A stretch of DNA of 64,000 bases from Mucilaginibacter terrenus (GTDB lineage: Bacteria > Bacteroidota > Bacteroidia > Sphingobacteriales > Sphingobacteriaceae): contig NZ_QWDE01000002.1 in NCBI RefSeq assembly GCF_003432065.1, positions 620,001 to 684,000 of the forward strand, given 5' to 3'. The position numbers and the translations under genes are program-made. This document shows, in pieces, positions 8,924 to 16,436 of the stretch (its first letter is position 1; each line of letters opens with the position of its first letter). The notes below the pieces were generated by a model that ran no database searches, had not been told where the DNA came from, and saw only the letters and a program-made list of their open reading frames with translations.

Positions 8924-8944
8924 AAAATAGAATTTAGGAAGCGC

Positions 8945-9445
8945 TTAAATAGCCAGGTGGTAAACTTTTCCGGATGCCGGTGCAGCTGTTTCGGCTGCTT
9001 TCCCCAGGTACTTTTTAGATACCGAATTTGGCAGGAACCCTTTATCTACAATCATCAGGGATACTTCTCCGCTTAACGGCTTTTCGGCATTTAAAACCTT
9101 GTAGGTGTCTCCGCCATAGGTAAAGGCGTTGTCGGCAAGGGTAGTATTGCTAAAGTTGAAAGTTGGCTTTAAGTAGTTCACAAAAAAGCCGGAACCTTTC
9201 ACTTTTTTACTGATCTGATCAAAATCTACCGGTACGTCGTTTTTAAAGGTAATAACGTAAACGTTACGGATGAGGTCAGTTTTTATTTCGCCGACAAACG
9301 GAAGGGCTTTTAAAGACTTTTCGGTGGTTTTAGCGCACAGCGAGCAGGTAAGGCCGCTTACTTGTAATTCGGCCTTGGTGAACTGAGCTTTTGCAACAGT
9401 AACAGTTGCTATAAAAAGAAGGATATAGATTTTTAAAGTTTTCAT
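8945..9445 (-). CDS. Exported heavy-metal-associated (HMA) domain protein
   Basis: 166 aa. Signal peptide about 1-20 (ending VTVAKA). The HMA fold follows directly, with the metal-binding GLTCSLC motif (CxxC) and the usual beta-alpha-beta order. A roughly 90-residue C-terminal region without a recognised domain comes after. The export signal makes it a periplasmic metal carrier rather than a cytoplasmic CopZ. It sits between a Cys/His-rich membrane-anchored protein gene and two barrel genes on the same strand, which points to delivery of Cu(I) or a similar ion across the envelope. Confidence 0.75.
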   Translation of the reverse strand: MKTLKIYILLFIATVTVAKAQFTKAELQVSGLTCSLCAKTTEKSLKALPFVGEIKTDLIRNVYVITFKNDVPVDFDQISKKVKGSGFFVNYLKPTFNFSNTTLADNAFTYGGDTYKVLNAEKPLSGEVSLMIVDKGFLPNSVSKKYLGKAAETAAPASGKVYHLAI

Positions 9446-9501
9446 GAGATCTTAAATTGATAATTTATTAATAAGTGAATTGCAGGAGAGCATTCAACTT
9501 A

Positions 9502-9894
9502 TCAGATCCTGAAAACGCAATTTTTTAGGAGCACGGAAATACCCTCGGCCGGAGAGCCCGGTGGAGGGCCGCGATAGCTTAACTTTTCAAGCAAGGCTTG
9601 TTGAGCGGCAAGCAGGAAATCGGTAACAGCAAAGCGCGGGAGCTCGAACGTGAAAATGCGGGAGAAAAAGGAGGTAGACTCTTTTTGATGGTCATCCTTA
9701 ACTTTTACGTCAAGCTTGCTGTCTTTACAGCATTTCATTTTGGCTTTCGCCATCGGCTTTACGCAACTTTTAGCGGGAGCGTTCACCTTAACATCTGCCA
9801 CATGATCTCCGCAGTAGTGCAGGTTCAATGCAAAGCCAGCCGCTGTAATTGTATACAGTAGCGCCATTAACATTGCTGCGGACCTTTTGATCAT
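9502..9894 (-). CDS. HYC_CC_PP family protein (Cys/His-rich small exported protein)
   Basis: 130 aa from the ATG at 9894. An N-terminal hydrophobic segment (MIKRSAAMLMALLYTITAAG) is followed by LNLHYCGD, a CV motif, KMKCCKDS and DDHQ, the HYC-CC-PP pattern that names the family; the PP appears in YRGPPPGSP. A longer frame to 9933 exists, but its start would lie upstream of the promoter, so 9894 is preferred. Such proteins commonly sit beside copper genes in Bacteroidota. It is first in the four-gene minus-strand cluster, 56 nt ahead of the HMA gene. Metal specificity is inferred. Confidence 0.75.
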   Translation of the reverse strand: MIKRSAAMLMALLYTITAAGFALNLHYCGDHVADVKVNAPAKSCVKPMAKAKMKCCKDSKLDVKVKDDHQKESTSFFSRIFTFELPRFAVTDFLLAAQQALLEKLSYRGPPPGSPAEGISVLLKNCVFRI

Positions 9895-9899
9895 ATATG

Positions 9900-9930
9900 C
9901 AAATATAGAAGTTAAGTAGGTCAGTTCAAA
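9900..9930 (-). promoter_or_regulatory. Promoter of the metal-handling cluster (full -33/-7 consensus)
   Basis: Minus strand TTTG (9930-9927), exactly 19 nt spacer, then TATATTTG (9907-9900). This is a perfect match to the TTTG-N19-TAnnTTTG consensus and the best promoter in the window. The -7 box ends 5 nt before the ATG at 9894, so the transcript should be leaderless. Confidence 0.8.
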
Positions 9931-10113
9931 CAAATTAACATTAAGAAAAAAGTATCGCCATTTACCTCGTTGTTTTGAGTAACGAGCGGAACTCGTAATA
10001 ACACCTATATAAAGCCTGATTTTGGAGCAACTCTAATTTAGTGAGCTGTACAAGCATGATATTTGAGCCGTAGAAGAAACCTGGCGTAGCCTTGAGCGTT
10101 GATATTTGTGTTT

Positions 10114-11085
10114 ATGAAAAACATCTCAAAAATACAATTAGGTAAAAATGGCCCGTTGGTATCCGGCCTCGGTTTAGGGTGCATGCGGATGTCGTCTATA
10201 TGGGGCGGCTCTACGCCCGACGAAACAGAGAGCATCGCTACCATACATGAGGCTTTGGACAATGGCATCAATTTTCTGAACACCGGCGACTTTTACGGCG
10301 CTGGTCATAACGAAATGCTGATAGGCAAAGCCATTAAAAACAGGCGCGATGATGCCTTTATCAGTGTGAAGTTTGGTGCTATCTTTCACAACGGTCAATG
10401 GCTGGGTTTGGATCTGCGCCCGATAGCTATAAAGAACTTTATAAACTATTCGCTAACGCGTTTAGGTATAGAAACCATCGACCTTTACCAGCCCAGCCGT
10501 ATGGACAACAGTGTACCGGTAGAAGATATTATTGGAACCGTTGCCGACCTGATTAAAGAAGGTAAGGTGCGGTATATCGGTGTATCAGAAATTACGGCAG
10601 ACCAGCTTCGCCTAGCGAATAGCGTACATCCGATAAGCGCGCTGGAGATAGGATATTCACTGGCCGACAGGCAAATAGAAGCGGAACTGCTGCCTGCAGC
10701 AAAGGAACTAGGTATAGGTGTAGTAGCTTTCGCTAATACAGCCGAAGGCTTACTTACCGGTGAAATGAAGGCGCCGTTACCGCAGAATGACTATCGTAAT
10801 CATTTCTCCCGCTTTCAGGGTGAAAATCTTACACATAACCTGCAGAAGGTTGAAGTATTAAAGCAGATAGCAGCCAATAAAGGTTATACGCCAACACAAG
10901 TTGCAATTGCCTGGGTAAAACAGCAAGGAGAGTACATTATGCCGTTGGTGAGCATGAGCCGCAGATCGCGCTTGCCGGAGAACATTGCTGCAATGGACAT
11001 TGTGTTTACGCCCGAAGAAATGAACAACTTAAACAGTACTTTTACAACTGGTGCTATACTTGGCGGCACTTATTTGCAACGCTAA
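10114..11085 (+). CDS. Aldo/keto reductase
   Basis: 323 aa from the ATG at 10114; a TTG 15 nt upstream in frame is less likely. TIM-barrel AKR fold: NTGDFYGAGHNEMLIGKA supplies the catalytic Asp and Tyr, and FISVKFG the Lys. The usual catalytic His (YxQHRxD in related proteins) is replaced: here the stretch reads YQPSRMD, with Ser at the His position. Subfamilies with PAR/PSR in place of QHR exist, so this is probably natural, but carbonyl reduction may be weakened. NADPH-binding residues follow near the C-terminus (PLVSMSRRSRLPEN). The AraC regulator gene starts 4 nt after the stop, which suggests that it controls this gene. Confidence 0.88.
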   Translation: MKNISKIQLGKNGPLVSGLGLGCMRMSSIWGGSTPDETESIATIHEALDNGINFLNTGDFYGAGHNEMLIGKAIKNRRDDAFISVKFGAIFHNGQWLGLDLRPIAIKNFINYSLTRLGIETIDLYQPSRMDNSVPVEDIIGTVADLIKEGKVRYIGVSEITADQLRLANSVHPISALEIGYSLADRQIEAELLPAAKELGIGVVAFANTAEGLLTGEMKAPLPQNDYRNHFSRFQGENLTHNLQKVEVLKQIAANKGYTPTQVAIAWVKQQGEYIMPLVSMSRRSRLPENIAAMDIVFTPEEMNNLNSTFTTGAILGGTYLQR

Positions 11086-11089
11086 CCGA

Positions 11090-11902
11090 ATGATCAGTCC
11101 GGAAGAAATTCTCCCAGGTGTAATTTTCTATTCGTACCTCTCTGCAGAGCGTAAAGAGAAGATCTGTATCTGGAACCATCATACTTTAATATTGCAGGTG
11201 TCGGGCCAATTAACCCTGGAAACTTCGGAGCAAAGCATCTCTATGAGTGGGGAAGAAGTACTGCTGATTGGCAGGAACCAGGTGGGTACGCTTTCTAAAA
11301 CGCCACTGCCCGGCGGGAACTATGAAACTATAGTGATATCGCTGCAGGAGGACCTCTTAAGGAAGATAGCATTGGAAGAAAAGATTGAGGCAGAACGGAA
11401 GTACGTTGGCCCGCCAAACATCCTTATACCTTCTAACGACTTTCTGCAGGGCTATTTCAGGTCCATCATTCCGTATGCCCGTAGTTCCGGAGCAGCTATG
11501 ACAGACGAAATGGGTATCCTCAAGGTAAAAGAAGGTGTAAAATTGCTTTTACTGGCGTTACCGGGGCTTCGTAATTATTTATTCGACTTTTCGGAGCCGC
11601 ACAAAATAGACCTGGAAAGATTCATGCTCAGCAATTACCAGTTTAATGTTCCCGTAGAAAAATTCGCGCAGCTTACCGGGCGTAGCCTGGCGGGTTTTAA
11701 GCGCGACTTTCAGAAAACCTTTGGCGCCCCGCCCCGCCACTGGCTACAGGACAAGCGACTGAACGCCGCTAAATACCTCATCGAAACCAAAAAACAAAAA
11801 CCCTCTGCTGTCTATCTTGATCTGGGTTTTAAAAGCTTGTCGCATTTCTCTCATTCTTTTAAAAAGAAGTTTGGCAAGTCGCCAATTACATTGGTGGGTT
11901 GA
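11090..11902 (+). CDS. AraC family transcriptional regulator
   Basis: 270 aa from the ATG at 11090, chosen because an upstream in-frame start at 11051 would overlap the reductase gene. The N-terminal half is a cupin-like effector domain (QVSGQLTLETSEQSISMSGEEVLLIG). The C-terminal ~90 residues hold two helix-turn-helix motifs of the AraC type (VPVEKFAQLTGRSLAGFKRDF and SAVYLDLGFKSLSHFSHSF). It is transcribed with the aldo/keto reductase and followed by a hairpin terminator. The effector is unknown. Confidence 0.88.
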   Translation: MISPEEILPGVIFYSYLSAERKEKICIWNHHTLILQVSGQLTLETSEQSISMSGEEVLLIGRNQVGTLSKTPLPGGNYETIVISLQEDLLRKIALEEKIEAERKYVGPPNILIPSNDFLQGYFRSIIPYARSSGAAMTDEMGILKVKEGVKLLLLALPGLRNYLFDFSEPHKIDLERFMLSNYQFNVPVEKFAQLTGRSLAGFKRDFQKTFGAPPRHWLQDKRLNAAKYLIETKKQKPSAVYLDLGFKSLSHFSHSFKKKFGKSPITLVG

Positions 11903-11952
11903 TCAGGCAGCTAATTAACTTGCTAGTTATATAAGTAAATGAACCATAATAT

Positions 11953-11980
11953 AAGCGGCCCTCTATGGGCTGCTTTTATT
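11953..11980 (+). terminator. Terminator after the AraC gene
   Basis: AAGCGGCCC (11953-11961) pairs with GGGCTGCTT (11967-11975) with one G-U pair and a 5-nt loop, followed by TT and ATT. It lies about 50 nt after the stop codon. Confidence 0.65.
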
Positions 11981-12002
11981 ATGGCGGGTTTGATAATACA
12001 GC

Positions 12003-12020
12003 TTTAACATTATTGTTAAA
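12003..12020. promoter_or_regulatory. Perfect inverted repeat upstream of a small-protein gene
   Basis: TTTAACA (12003-12009), spacer TTAT, TGTTAAA (12014-12020). It is a perfect 7-bp dyad 36 bp before the 55-aa ORF and next to a near-consensus -7 box TAGCTTTA (12030-12037). Operator-like; the binding factor is unknown. Confidence 0.4.
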
Positions 12021-12056
12021 TACCGCGCCTAGCTTTACATCAACAAAAACATCACT

Positions 12057-12224
12057 ATGGAAGCGGGCTACACTACAATTGATTTGGTTATGCTTATGAT
12101 AGCAGCATTGGTGATATGGATGACCATGCGCACCCCTAAGCTTAAATACACAGGCAAACAAACGCTAACCGATGCAAAACAACGGGAGCGTAACCATCAG
12201 CAATACCCGTCAGCCTCGATGTAA
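12057..12224 (+). CDS. Small single-pass membrane protein (55 aa)
   Basis: Short ORF of 55 codons. Residues 8-24 form one hydrophobic helix (IDLVMLMIAALVIWMTM), then a basic, polar tail (KLKYTGKQTLTDAKQRER). A short N-terminus, one helix and a charged cytoplasmic tail is a common plan for small membrane proteins that tune transporters or kinases. No family is recognised. Support: start ATG after an A-rich leader, a near-consensus -7 box (TAGCTTTA) 19 nt upstream, no larger ORF on the plus strand, and placement in an otherwise empty 336-bp gap. It ends 14 nt before the glycosyltransferase ATG and could be its operon partner. A 60-aa minus-strand ORF over the same DNA lacks recognisable features. 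Confidence 0.5.
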   Translation: MEAGYTTIDLVMLMIAALVIWMTMRTPKLKYTGKQTLTDAKQRERNHQQYPSASM

Positions 12225-12238
12225 TTTATCATACCCCT

Positions 12239-13411
12239 ATGCAGCATAAGTTAAGGGTGGCGTTTTTTGCCGAAATACTTACGCCCGAACTGGACGGCGC
12301 CGTGCGTACCATGTACCAGCTGATAAACCGGATTGACAGTGGCCGTTACGAGTTCTTATTTATATACGGCGAAGGGCCCGTTAACATTAGAAGCTTCAAA
12401 AGCGTGCGCGTACCCGCCATAACCGTCCCCATTAACGCAGGCTATTCTCTGGCATTGCCGGTATTCGCTCAAGCCAGGCTCAGCCAGGAATTAGAGCGCT
12501 TTAAGCCCGAGGTTGTGCATATAGCTACACCATCTATACTGGGCGAGTTTGGCCTGAATTATGCGAAACAGCATGGCTTACCAATCATAACGATTTATCA
12601 TACGCATTTCATATCCTATATAGCGCACTACTTTAAGCATCTGCCTTTTCTTATTGACGGTGCCCGGCAATACCTTATACAACGGTACAACAGTTTTTAC
12701 AACAGTTGCGATCTGATATATGTACCATCGGAAAACATCAAAGCTGAGTTACAGGCGGTAGATATTGAGCCTGAACGAATGCAGATATGGAAACGTGGAA
12801 TAGACAGTAGGCTTTTTTCTCCCGCAAAGAAGGATGTGAATGCGATTAGCAAACTGACAGGTAACCACCACCCCACTATCCTGTTTGCCAGTCGCCTGGT
12901 TTGGGAGAAGAACCTGGAGACGCTTTTTGAAATATATGATGAAATACAAGAGGGTGAACCGAAGGTGAATTTTCTGATCGTAGGTGACGGTGTAGCTCAT
13001 AAAGCTTGCAAAGCGCGGATGAAGAACGCAATATTTACCGGCAAGCTGAGGCACAGTAAACTTGCTGCACTTTATGCCTCAGCAGATGTTTTTCTGTTTC
13101 CTTCCGTGTCTGAAACCTGCGGCAACGTGGTGCTTGAGGCCATGGCTTCGGGCTTGCCCTGCGTAATCGGTAATGGCGGCGGCTCGCGTGATTTTATAAG
13201 GAATGGAGAAAATGGCTTTGTTTGTGAGCCGTTTAGCGCTTTGGAGTATGTCGGCAAAATCAGACAGATTTTATATGATGACAAACTTAAAGCATCAATT
13301 GTAGAACAGGGTTTGCTTGATAGTAGAACTTACGACTGGGGAGAACTGGCCTCCCGGTACTTTGCAGACCTAAACATGCTTCACCAGCAGCAATCCTTAA
13401 TTGCTGTTTAA
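12239..13411 (+). CDS. Glycosyltransferase family 4 (GT-B fold)
   Basis: 390 aa. The N-terminal donor/acceptor domain begins RVAFFAEILTPELDGAVRTM, as in GDP-mannose-dependent alpha-mannosyltransferases and related lipid glycosyltransferases. The C-terminal GT4 domain has FASRLVWEKNLETL, VGDG, and the nucleotide-sugar-binding motif (FPSVSETCGNVVLEAMASGLP) with the conserved E-x7-E arrangement. Cytoplasmic, probably membrane-associated. The acceptor is unknown; a glycolipid is a reasonable guess. It follows the 55-aa membrane protein gene by 14 nt. No terminator is evident between it and the Pho-like repeat array downstream. Confidence 0.82.
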   Translation: MQHKLRVAFFAEILTPELDGAVRTMYQLINRIDSGRYEFLFIYGEGPVNIRSFKSVRVPAITVPINAGYSLALPVFAQARLSQELERFKPEVVHIATPSILGEFGLNYAKQHGLPIITIYHTHFISYIAHYFKHLPFLIDGARQYLIQRYNSFYNSCDLIYVPSENIKAELQAVDIEPERMQIWKRGIDSRLFSPAKKDVNAISKLTGNHHPTILFASRLVWEKNLETLFEIYDEIQEGEPKVNFLIVGDGVAHKACKARMKNAIFTGKLRHSKLAALYASADVFLFPSVSETCGNVVLEAMASGLPCVIGNGGGSRDFIRNGENGFVCEPFSALEYVGKIRQILYDDKLKASIVEQGLLDSRTYDWGELASRYFADLNMLHQQQSLIAV

Positions 13412-13442
13412 CTGTTGATTAAGATCAGCTTATCTCCGGCAC

Positions 13443-13503
13443 TTAACACAGACTTAACACAAAGACGATGTTATGTTAATTCATACCTAACATTGTGCTA
13501 ACA
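13443..13503 (+). promoter_or_regulatory. Array of TTAACA-type repeats at 11-bp period (Pho-box-like)
   Basis: TTAACA at 13443 and 13454, TTAATT at 13476, CTAACA at 13487 and 13498. All starts are multiples of 11 bp from 13443 (0, 11, 33, 44, 55), so all lie on one face of the helix. The last repeat ends 9 bp before the -7 box of the TonB receptor gene. PhoP in Bacillus binds TT(A/T/C)ACA-like direct repeats spaced about 11 bp. The similarity to a PhoB/PhoP box is an inference. Confidence 0.6.
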
Positions 13504-13512
13504 GTAGGGTAA

Positions 13513-13520
13513 TAGTTTTG
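13513..13520 (+). promoter_or_regulatory. -7 box of the TonB receptor gene
   Basis: TAGTTTTG is an exact TAnnTTTG match. ATTG (13492-13495) stands 17 nt upstream as a weak -33 inside the repeat array, as expected for an activator-dependent promoter. Transcription from here would start near 13525. That rules out the GTG at 13520 and favours the GTG at 13541 as the start codon. Confidence 0.6.
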
Positions 13521-13540
13521 TGGCGATAAAAATCCGCAAC

Positions 13541-16330
13541 GTGAAAAAACTCATATCTGCAATAACTATTATCTTATTTACCGCACTTATCCAGGTTGCC
13601 AATGCGCAGACCACAGGCAAAATAGGCGGTAAGATTATTGATCAAAAAACAAGCGAAACATTAATTGGTGCCACTATTAATATAGAAGGCACCACCAAAG
13701 GCGCCGCTACAGACGTAGAAGGCAAATACTTGCTAAGCGCAGTTGCGCCGGGCAGGTATACCATTGTTGTTCGTTACATAGGCTACCAAAGCAAATCGGT
13801 ATCAGACATTGTTGTTAAGGCCGGCGAAGTAACCAATCTTGACGTTACACTAGCCCAGGCAACAACACAAGCGTTAAAAGAAGTTGTGGTAAGGGCCACT
13901 TACCGCCAGGCTTCGGTAGCATCGCTTTATGCGGTACAAAAAAACGCTGTATCTATATCAGATGGTGTTAGCTCGGAAGTGATTAAGCGCTCACCTGACC
14001 GTAACACTGCAGACGTTTTGAAACGTGTAAGCGGTGCAACCATACAGGATAACAAATTTGTGGTTATCCGCGGGTTGAGCGATCGTTACAACACGGCTAC
14101 GCTTGACGGTGGTTCACTGCCAAGTACAGAAAATAACCGCAAAGCTTTTTCTTTTGACATTGTACCGTCGAACCTTGTAGAAAACCTTACGATTACTAAA
14201 ACTGCTTCTCCGGATCAGCCGGGCGACTTTGCCGGTGGTTTGATCCAGATTTCTACAAAGGACCTTCCAGATCAGAACTTTATTTCCTTTGGTATTGGTG
14301 CAGGTTATAACACTGCCTCTACCTTTAAGGACTTCATCAGCGGTCCTCGTAACGCAACCGACTACTTCGGTTTTGACAATGGCAAACGCCAGTTGGCAAA
14401 CGGTTTTGCTTCGTCTGCCCAGGTAGCTAATGGCCTTACCCCCGAGCAGAACCTTAACATGCTTCGTTCATTACCAAATGACTGGAACCGGTACGTAAAT
14501 ACTGCATTGCCAACTCAAAATTACCAGTTCTCTATTGGTAAGGTTAAAAATTACGAGAAAAGCGGCAACCGTTTTGGCGCTATCCTCTCGCTTACTTACC
14601 GCAACTCACAAAATATTTACAGCGATATTCAGCGCGATTTTTACGGCTACCAGTACAGTGACGACGCGTACAAGTTCAGCACAAACGTTGGTGCTTTGTT
14701 AAACCTGGGTTACACCTTCGGTAAAAACAAGATCACCTTTAAAAACGTGTACAACAGGATATTTGATGACCAATACCTTGGCCGCGACGGGCATAACAAC
14801 TCTGGTTTCGACGTAAACTATTACGCGTTTGACGTACAGCAGAAAGCGCTTTTCAAATCAACCTTAGAAGGTAATCATCCCCTTGGCGAGAAGGGTGCAA
14901 AAATCAACTGGAACTTAAGCTACGGCAATGTACTTAATGATCAGCCGGATCAGCGTAAAGCATTGTACACCCGTCAGCAGGGTACAGATAATCCGTTCCT
15001 GGCAGTGTTATCATCCCTTACTAAAGAGAACTCGACGCTGTTTGGTAAGTTAAACGAGAATTCATATTCAGGTGGTGTAAACTACAGCACCCCGATAAAG
15101 ATGTTTACTCAGTCTACCTTTAAGGCAGGTTTAGCCAGCTTATACCGCGACAGAGCTTACAATGTACGGTTCTTAGGCCCGTTGCTTAGCGACCAGGTAT
15201 TGAACGACCCAGACCTTACCAGGCAAATAGAAAGCCTTCCGCTTAACCAGATATTTTCAAGGAATTTGATCAACGCGGGCTATTACGATCTGAATGAGAT
15301 CAGCAACATCCCGTCGGATTCTTATAATGCTAACTCGCTTACCAATTCAGGATACCTGATGTTGGATAATAAGTTAACAGAAAAACTTCGTTTAGTTTGG
15401 GGAGCACGTGTAGAACAGTTTAACGTAAACGTTACCCCAACCGAGTATAGCAACCCAACTGATAAGGTTCACCAGAATTACACTGACGTATTACCATCTG
15501 CAAACTTGACTTATAGTCTTACGGATAAGATAAACCTGCGTGGCTCTTACTCCCGTACGCTTGCAAGGCCAGAATTCAGGGAATTGGCAACGTCCTCTTA
15601 TTACGATTATGAGCTGCTGGCGTTCCAACAAGGTACACCTACACTTAAACGCACAAATATTGATAACTTCGATGTTCGTTTTGAGCTTTTCCCTTCTGCC
15701 GGACAAATCTTCTCCGTATCAGGTTTTTACAAGAAGTTTAACAATGCGATCGAAGCGTATAATGACGACGCTACTTCTACCCGTACTATCCGTTACTTTA
15801 ACAGCGATTATGCAAAAGTTTACGGCGTGGAGTTGGAGGTACGTAAATCGCTGGACTTTATACAGGCGAGCGATTTCCTGAAGAACACTACCGCTTATGC
15901 CAACATTTCGGTTGCAAAATCAACAGCACGCAACCCGGTAAACTCAGGGCTTAACCTTAAGTATGCGGAACGCCAGCTGATCGGCCAGGCGCCATACGTG
16001 ATCAACGCGGGTGTACAGCATGCCTTCTTCCAAAATAAGTTAACCTTTAATGCGCTGTTCAACCGCGTAGGCCAGCGCCTGAGCGTTGCCGCAGGTGGCC
16101 AATATGCCAACGTTTACGAAGTGCCGCGCAGTGTGATAGATGCACAACTGGGCGTGAAGGTTTTAAAGGGTAAAGGCGAACTTAAATTTAACGCCGGCGA
16201 CATACTTAACCAGCGTATAGGCTTTTACTACGACCAGAATGAAAATAAAAAATATGATAGCGGAGATTACACTCAAAGCAGTTACAAGCCGGGGTCAAAC
16301 TATTCACTTTCATTTACTTACACCTTATAA
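13541..16330 (+). CDS. TonB-dependent outer-membrane receptor with CarboxypepD_reg-like domain
   Basis: 929 aa from GTG 13541, which gives a clean signal peptide (MKKLISAITIILFTALIQVANA). A carboxypeptidase-regulatory-like beta-sandwich follows (about 24-100), then a plug domain (SPDRNTADVLKRVSGATIQ, VVIRGLSDRYNTATLDGG) and a 22-strand-type barrel ending NYSLSFTYTL. It lacks a SusD partner; the adjacent lipoprotein takes that position. The next gene after that is a MINPP-type phosphatase, and TTAACA arrays stand before both the receptor and lipoprotein genes. My inference is energised uptake of a phosphate ester or released product under phosphate limitation. An alternative is a carbohydrate or siderophore substrate. 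Confidence 0.9.
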   Translation: MKKLISAITIILFTALIQVANAQTTGKIGGKIIDQKTSETLIGATINIEGTTKGAATDVEGKYLLSAVAPGRYTIVVRYIGYQSKSVSDIVVKAGEVTNLDVTLAQATTQALKEVVVRATYRQASVASLYAVQKNAVSISDGVSSEVIKRSPDRNTADVLKRVSGATIQDNKFVVIRGLSDRYNTATLDGGSLPSTENNRKAFSFDIVPSNLVENLTITKTASPDQPGDFAGGLIQISTKDLPDQNFISFGIGAGYNTASTFKDFISGPRNATDYFGFDNGKRQLANGFASSAQVANGLTPEQNLNMLRSLPNDWNRYVNTALPTQNYQFSIGKVKNYEKSGNRFGAILSLTYRNSQNIYSDIQRDFYGYQYSDDAYKFSTNVGALLNLGYTFGKNKITFKNVYNRIFDDQYLGRDGHNNSGFDVNYYAFDVQQKALFKSTLEGNHPLGEKGAKINWNLSYGNVLNDQPDQRKALYTRQQGTDNPFLAVLSSLTKENSTLFGKLNENSYSGGVNYSTPIKMFTQSTFKAGLASLYRDRAYNVRFLGPLLSDQVLNDPDLTRQIESLPLNQIFSRNLINAGYYDLNEISNIPSDSYNANSLTNSGYLMLDNKLTEKLRLVWGARVEQFNVNVTPTEYSNPTDKVHQNYTDVLPSANLTYSLTDKINLRGSYSRTLARPEFRELATSSYYDYELLAFQQGTPTLKRTNIDNFDVRFELFPSAGQIFSVSGFYKKFNNAIEAYNDDATSTRTIRYFNSDYAKVYGVELEVRKSLDFIQASDFLKNTTAYANISVAKSTARNPVNSGLNLKYAERQLIGQAPYVINAGVQHAFFQNKLTFNALFNRVGQRLSVAAGGQYANVYEVPRSVIDAQLGVKVLKGKGELKFNAGDILNQRIGFYYDQNENKKYDSGDYTQSSYKPGSNYSLSFTYTL

Positions 16331-16331
16331 G

Positions 16332-16379
16332 TTAACATAGTATTAACAAAGTCTATTGTTATTTAACACTTATTTAAAC
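16332..16379 (+). promoter_or_regulatory. Second TTAACA repeat array (Pho-box-like), before the lipoprotein gene
   Basis: TTAACA at 16332 and 16343 (11 bp apart), then TTAACA at 16363 and TTAAAC at 16374 (again 11 bp apart). It fills the 106-bp gap between receptor and lipoprotein genes and repeats the motif and period of the array at 13443. A weak -7-like TTCCTTTG follows at 16411-16418, so the lipoprotein may have its own regulated promoter. Confidence 0.55.
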
Positions 16380-16436
16380 GATACGTAATGTTGAGTTTAA
16401 GAGATAAGAGTTCCTTTGGACACAGAAAAAAAACAA

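Noticed and set aside
11979..12161. 60-aa minus-strand ORF over the 55-aa membrane protein gene
   Set aside because: No signal, helix or motif; the plus-strand ORF has a credible membrane helix and better promoter context.
13520..13540. Upstream GTG start for the TonB receptor
   Set aside because: It is the last base of the -7 box onwards, so it lies before the predicted transcription start; the GTG at 13541 gives a standard signal peptide.
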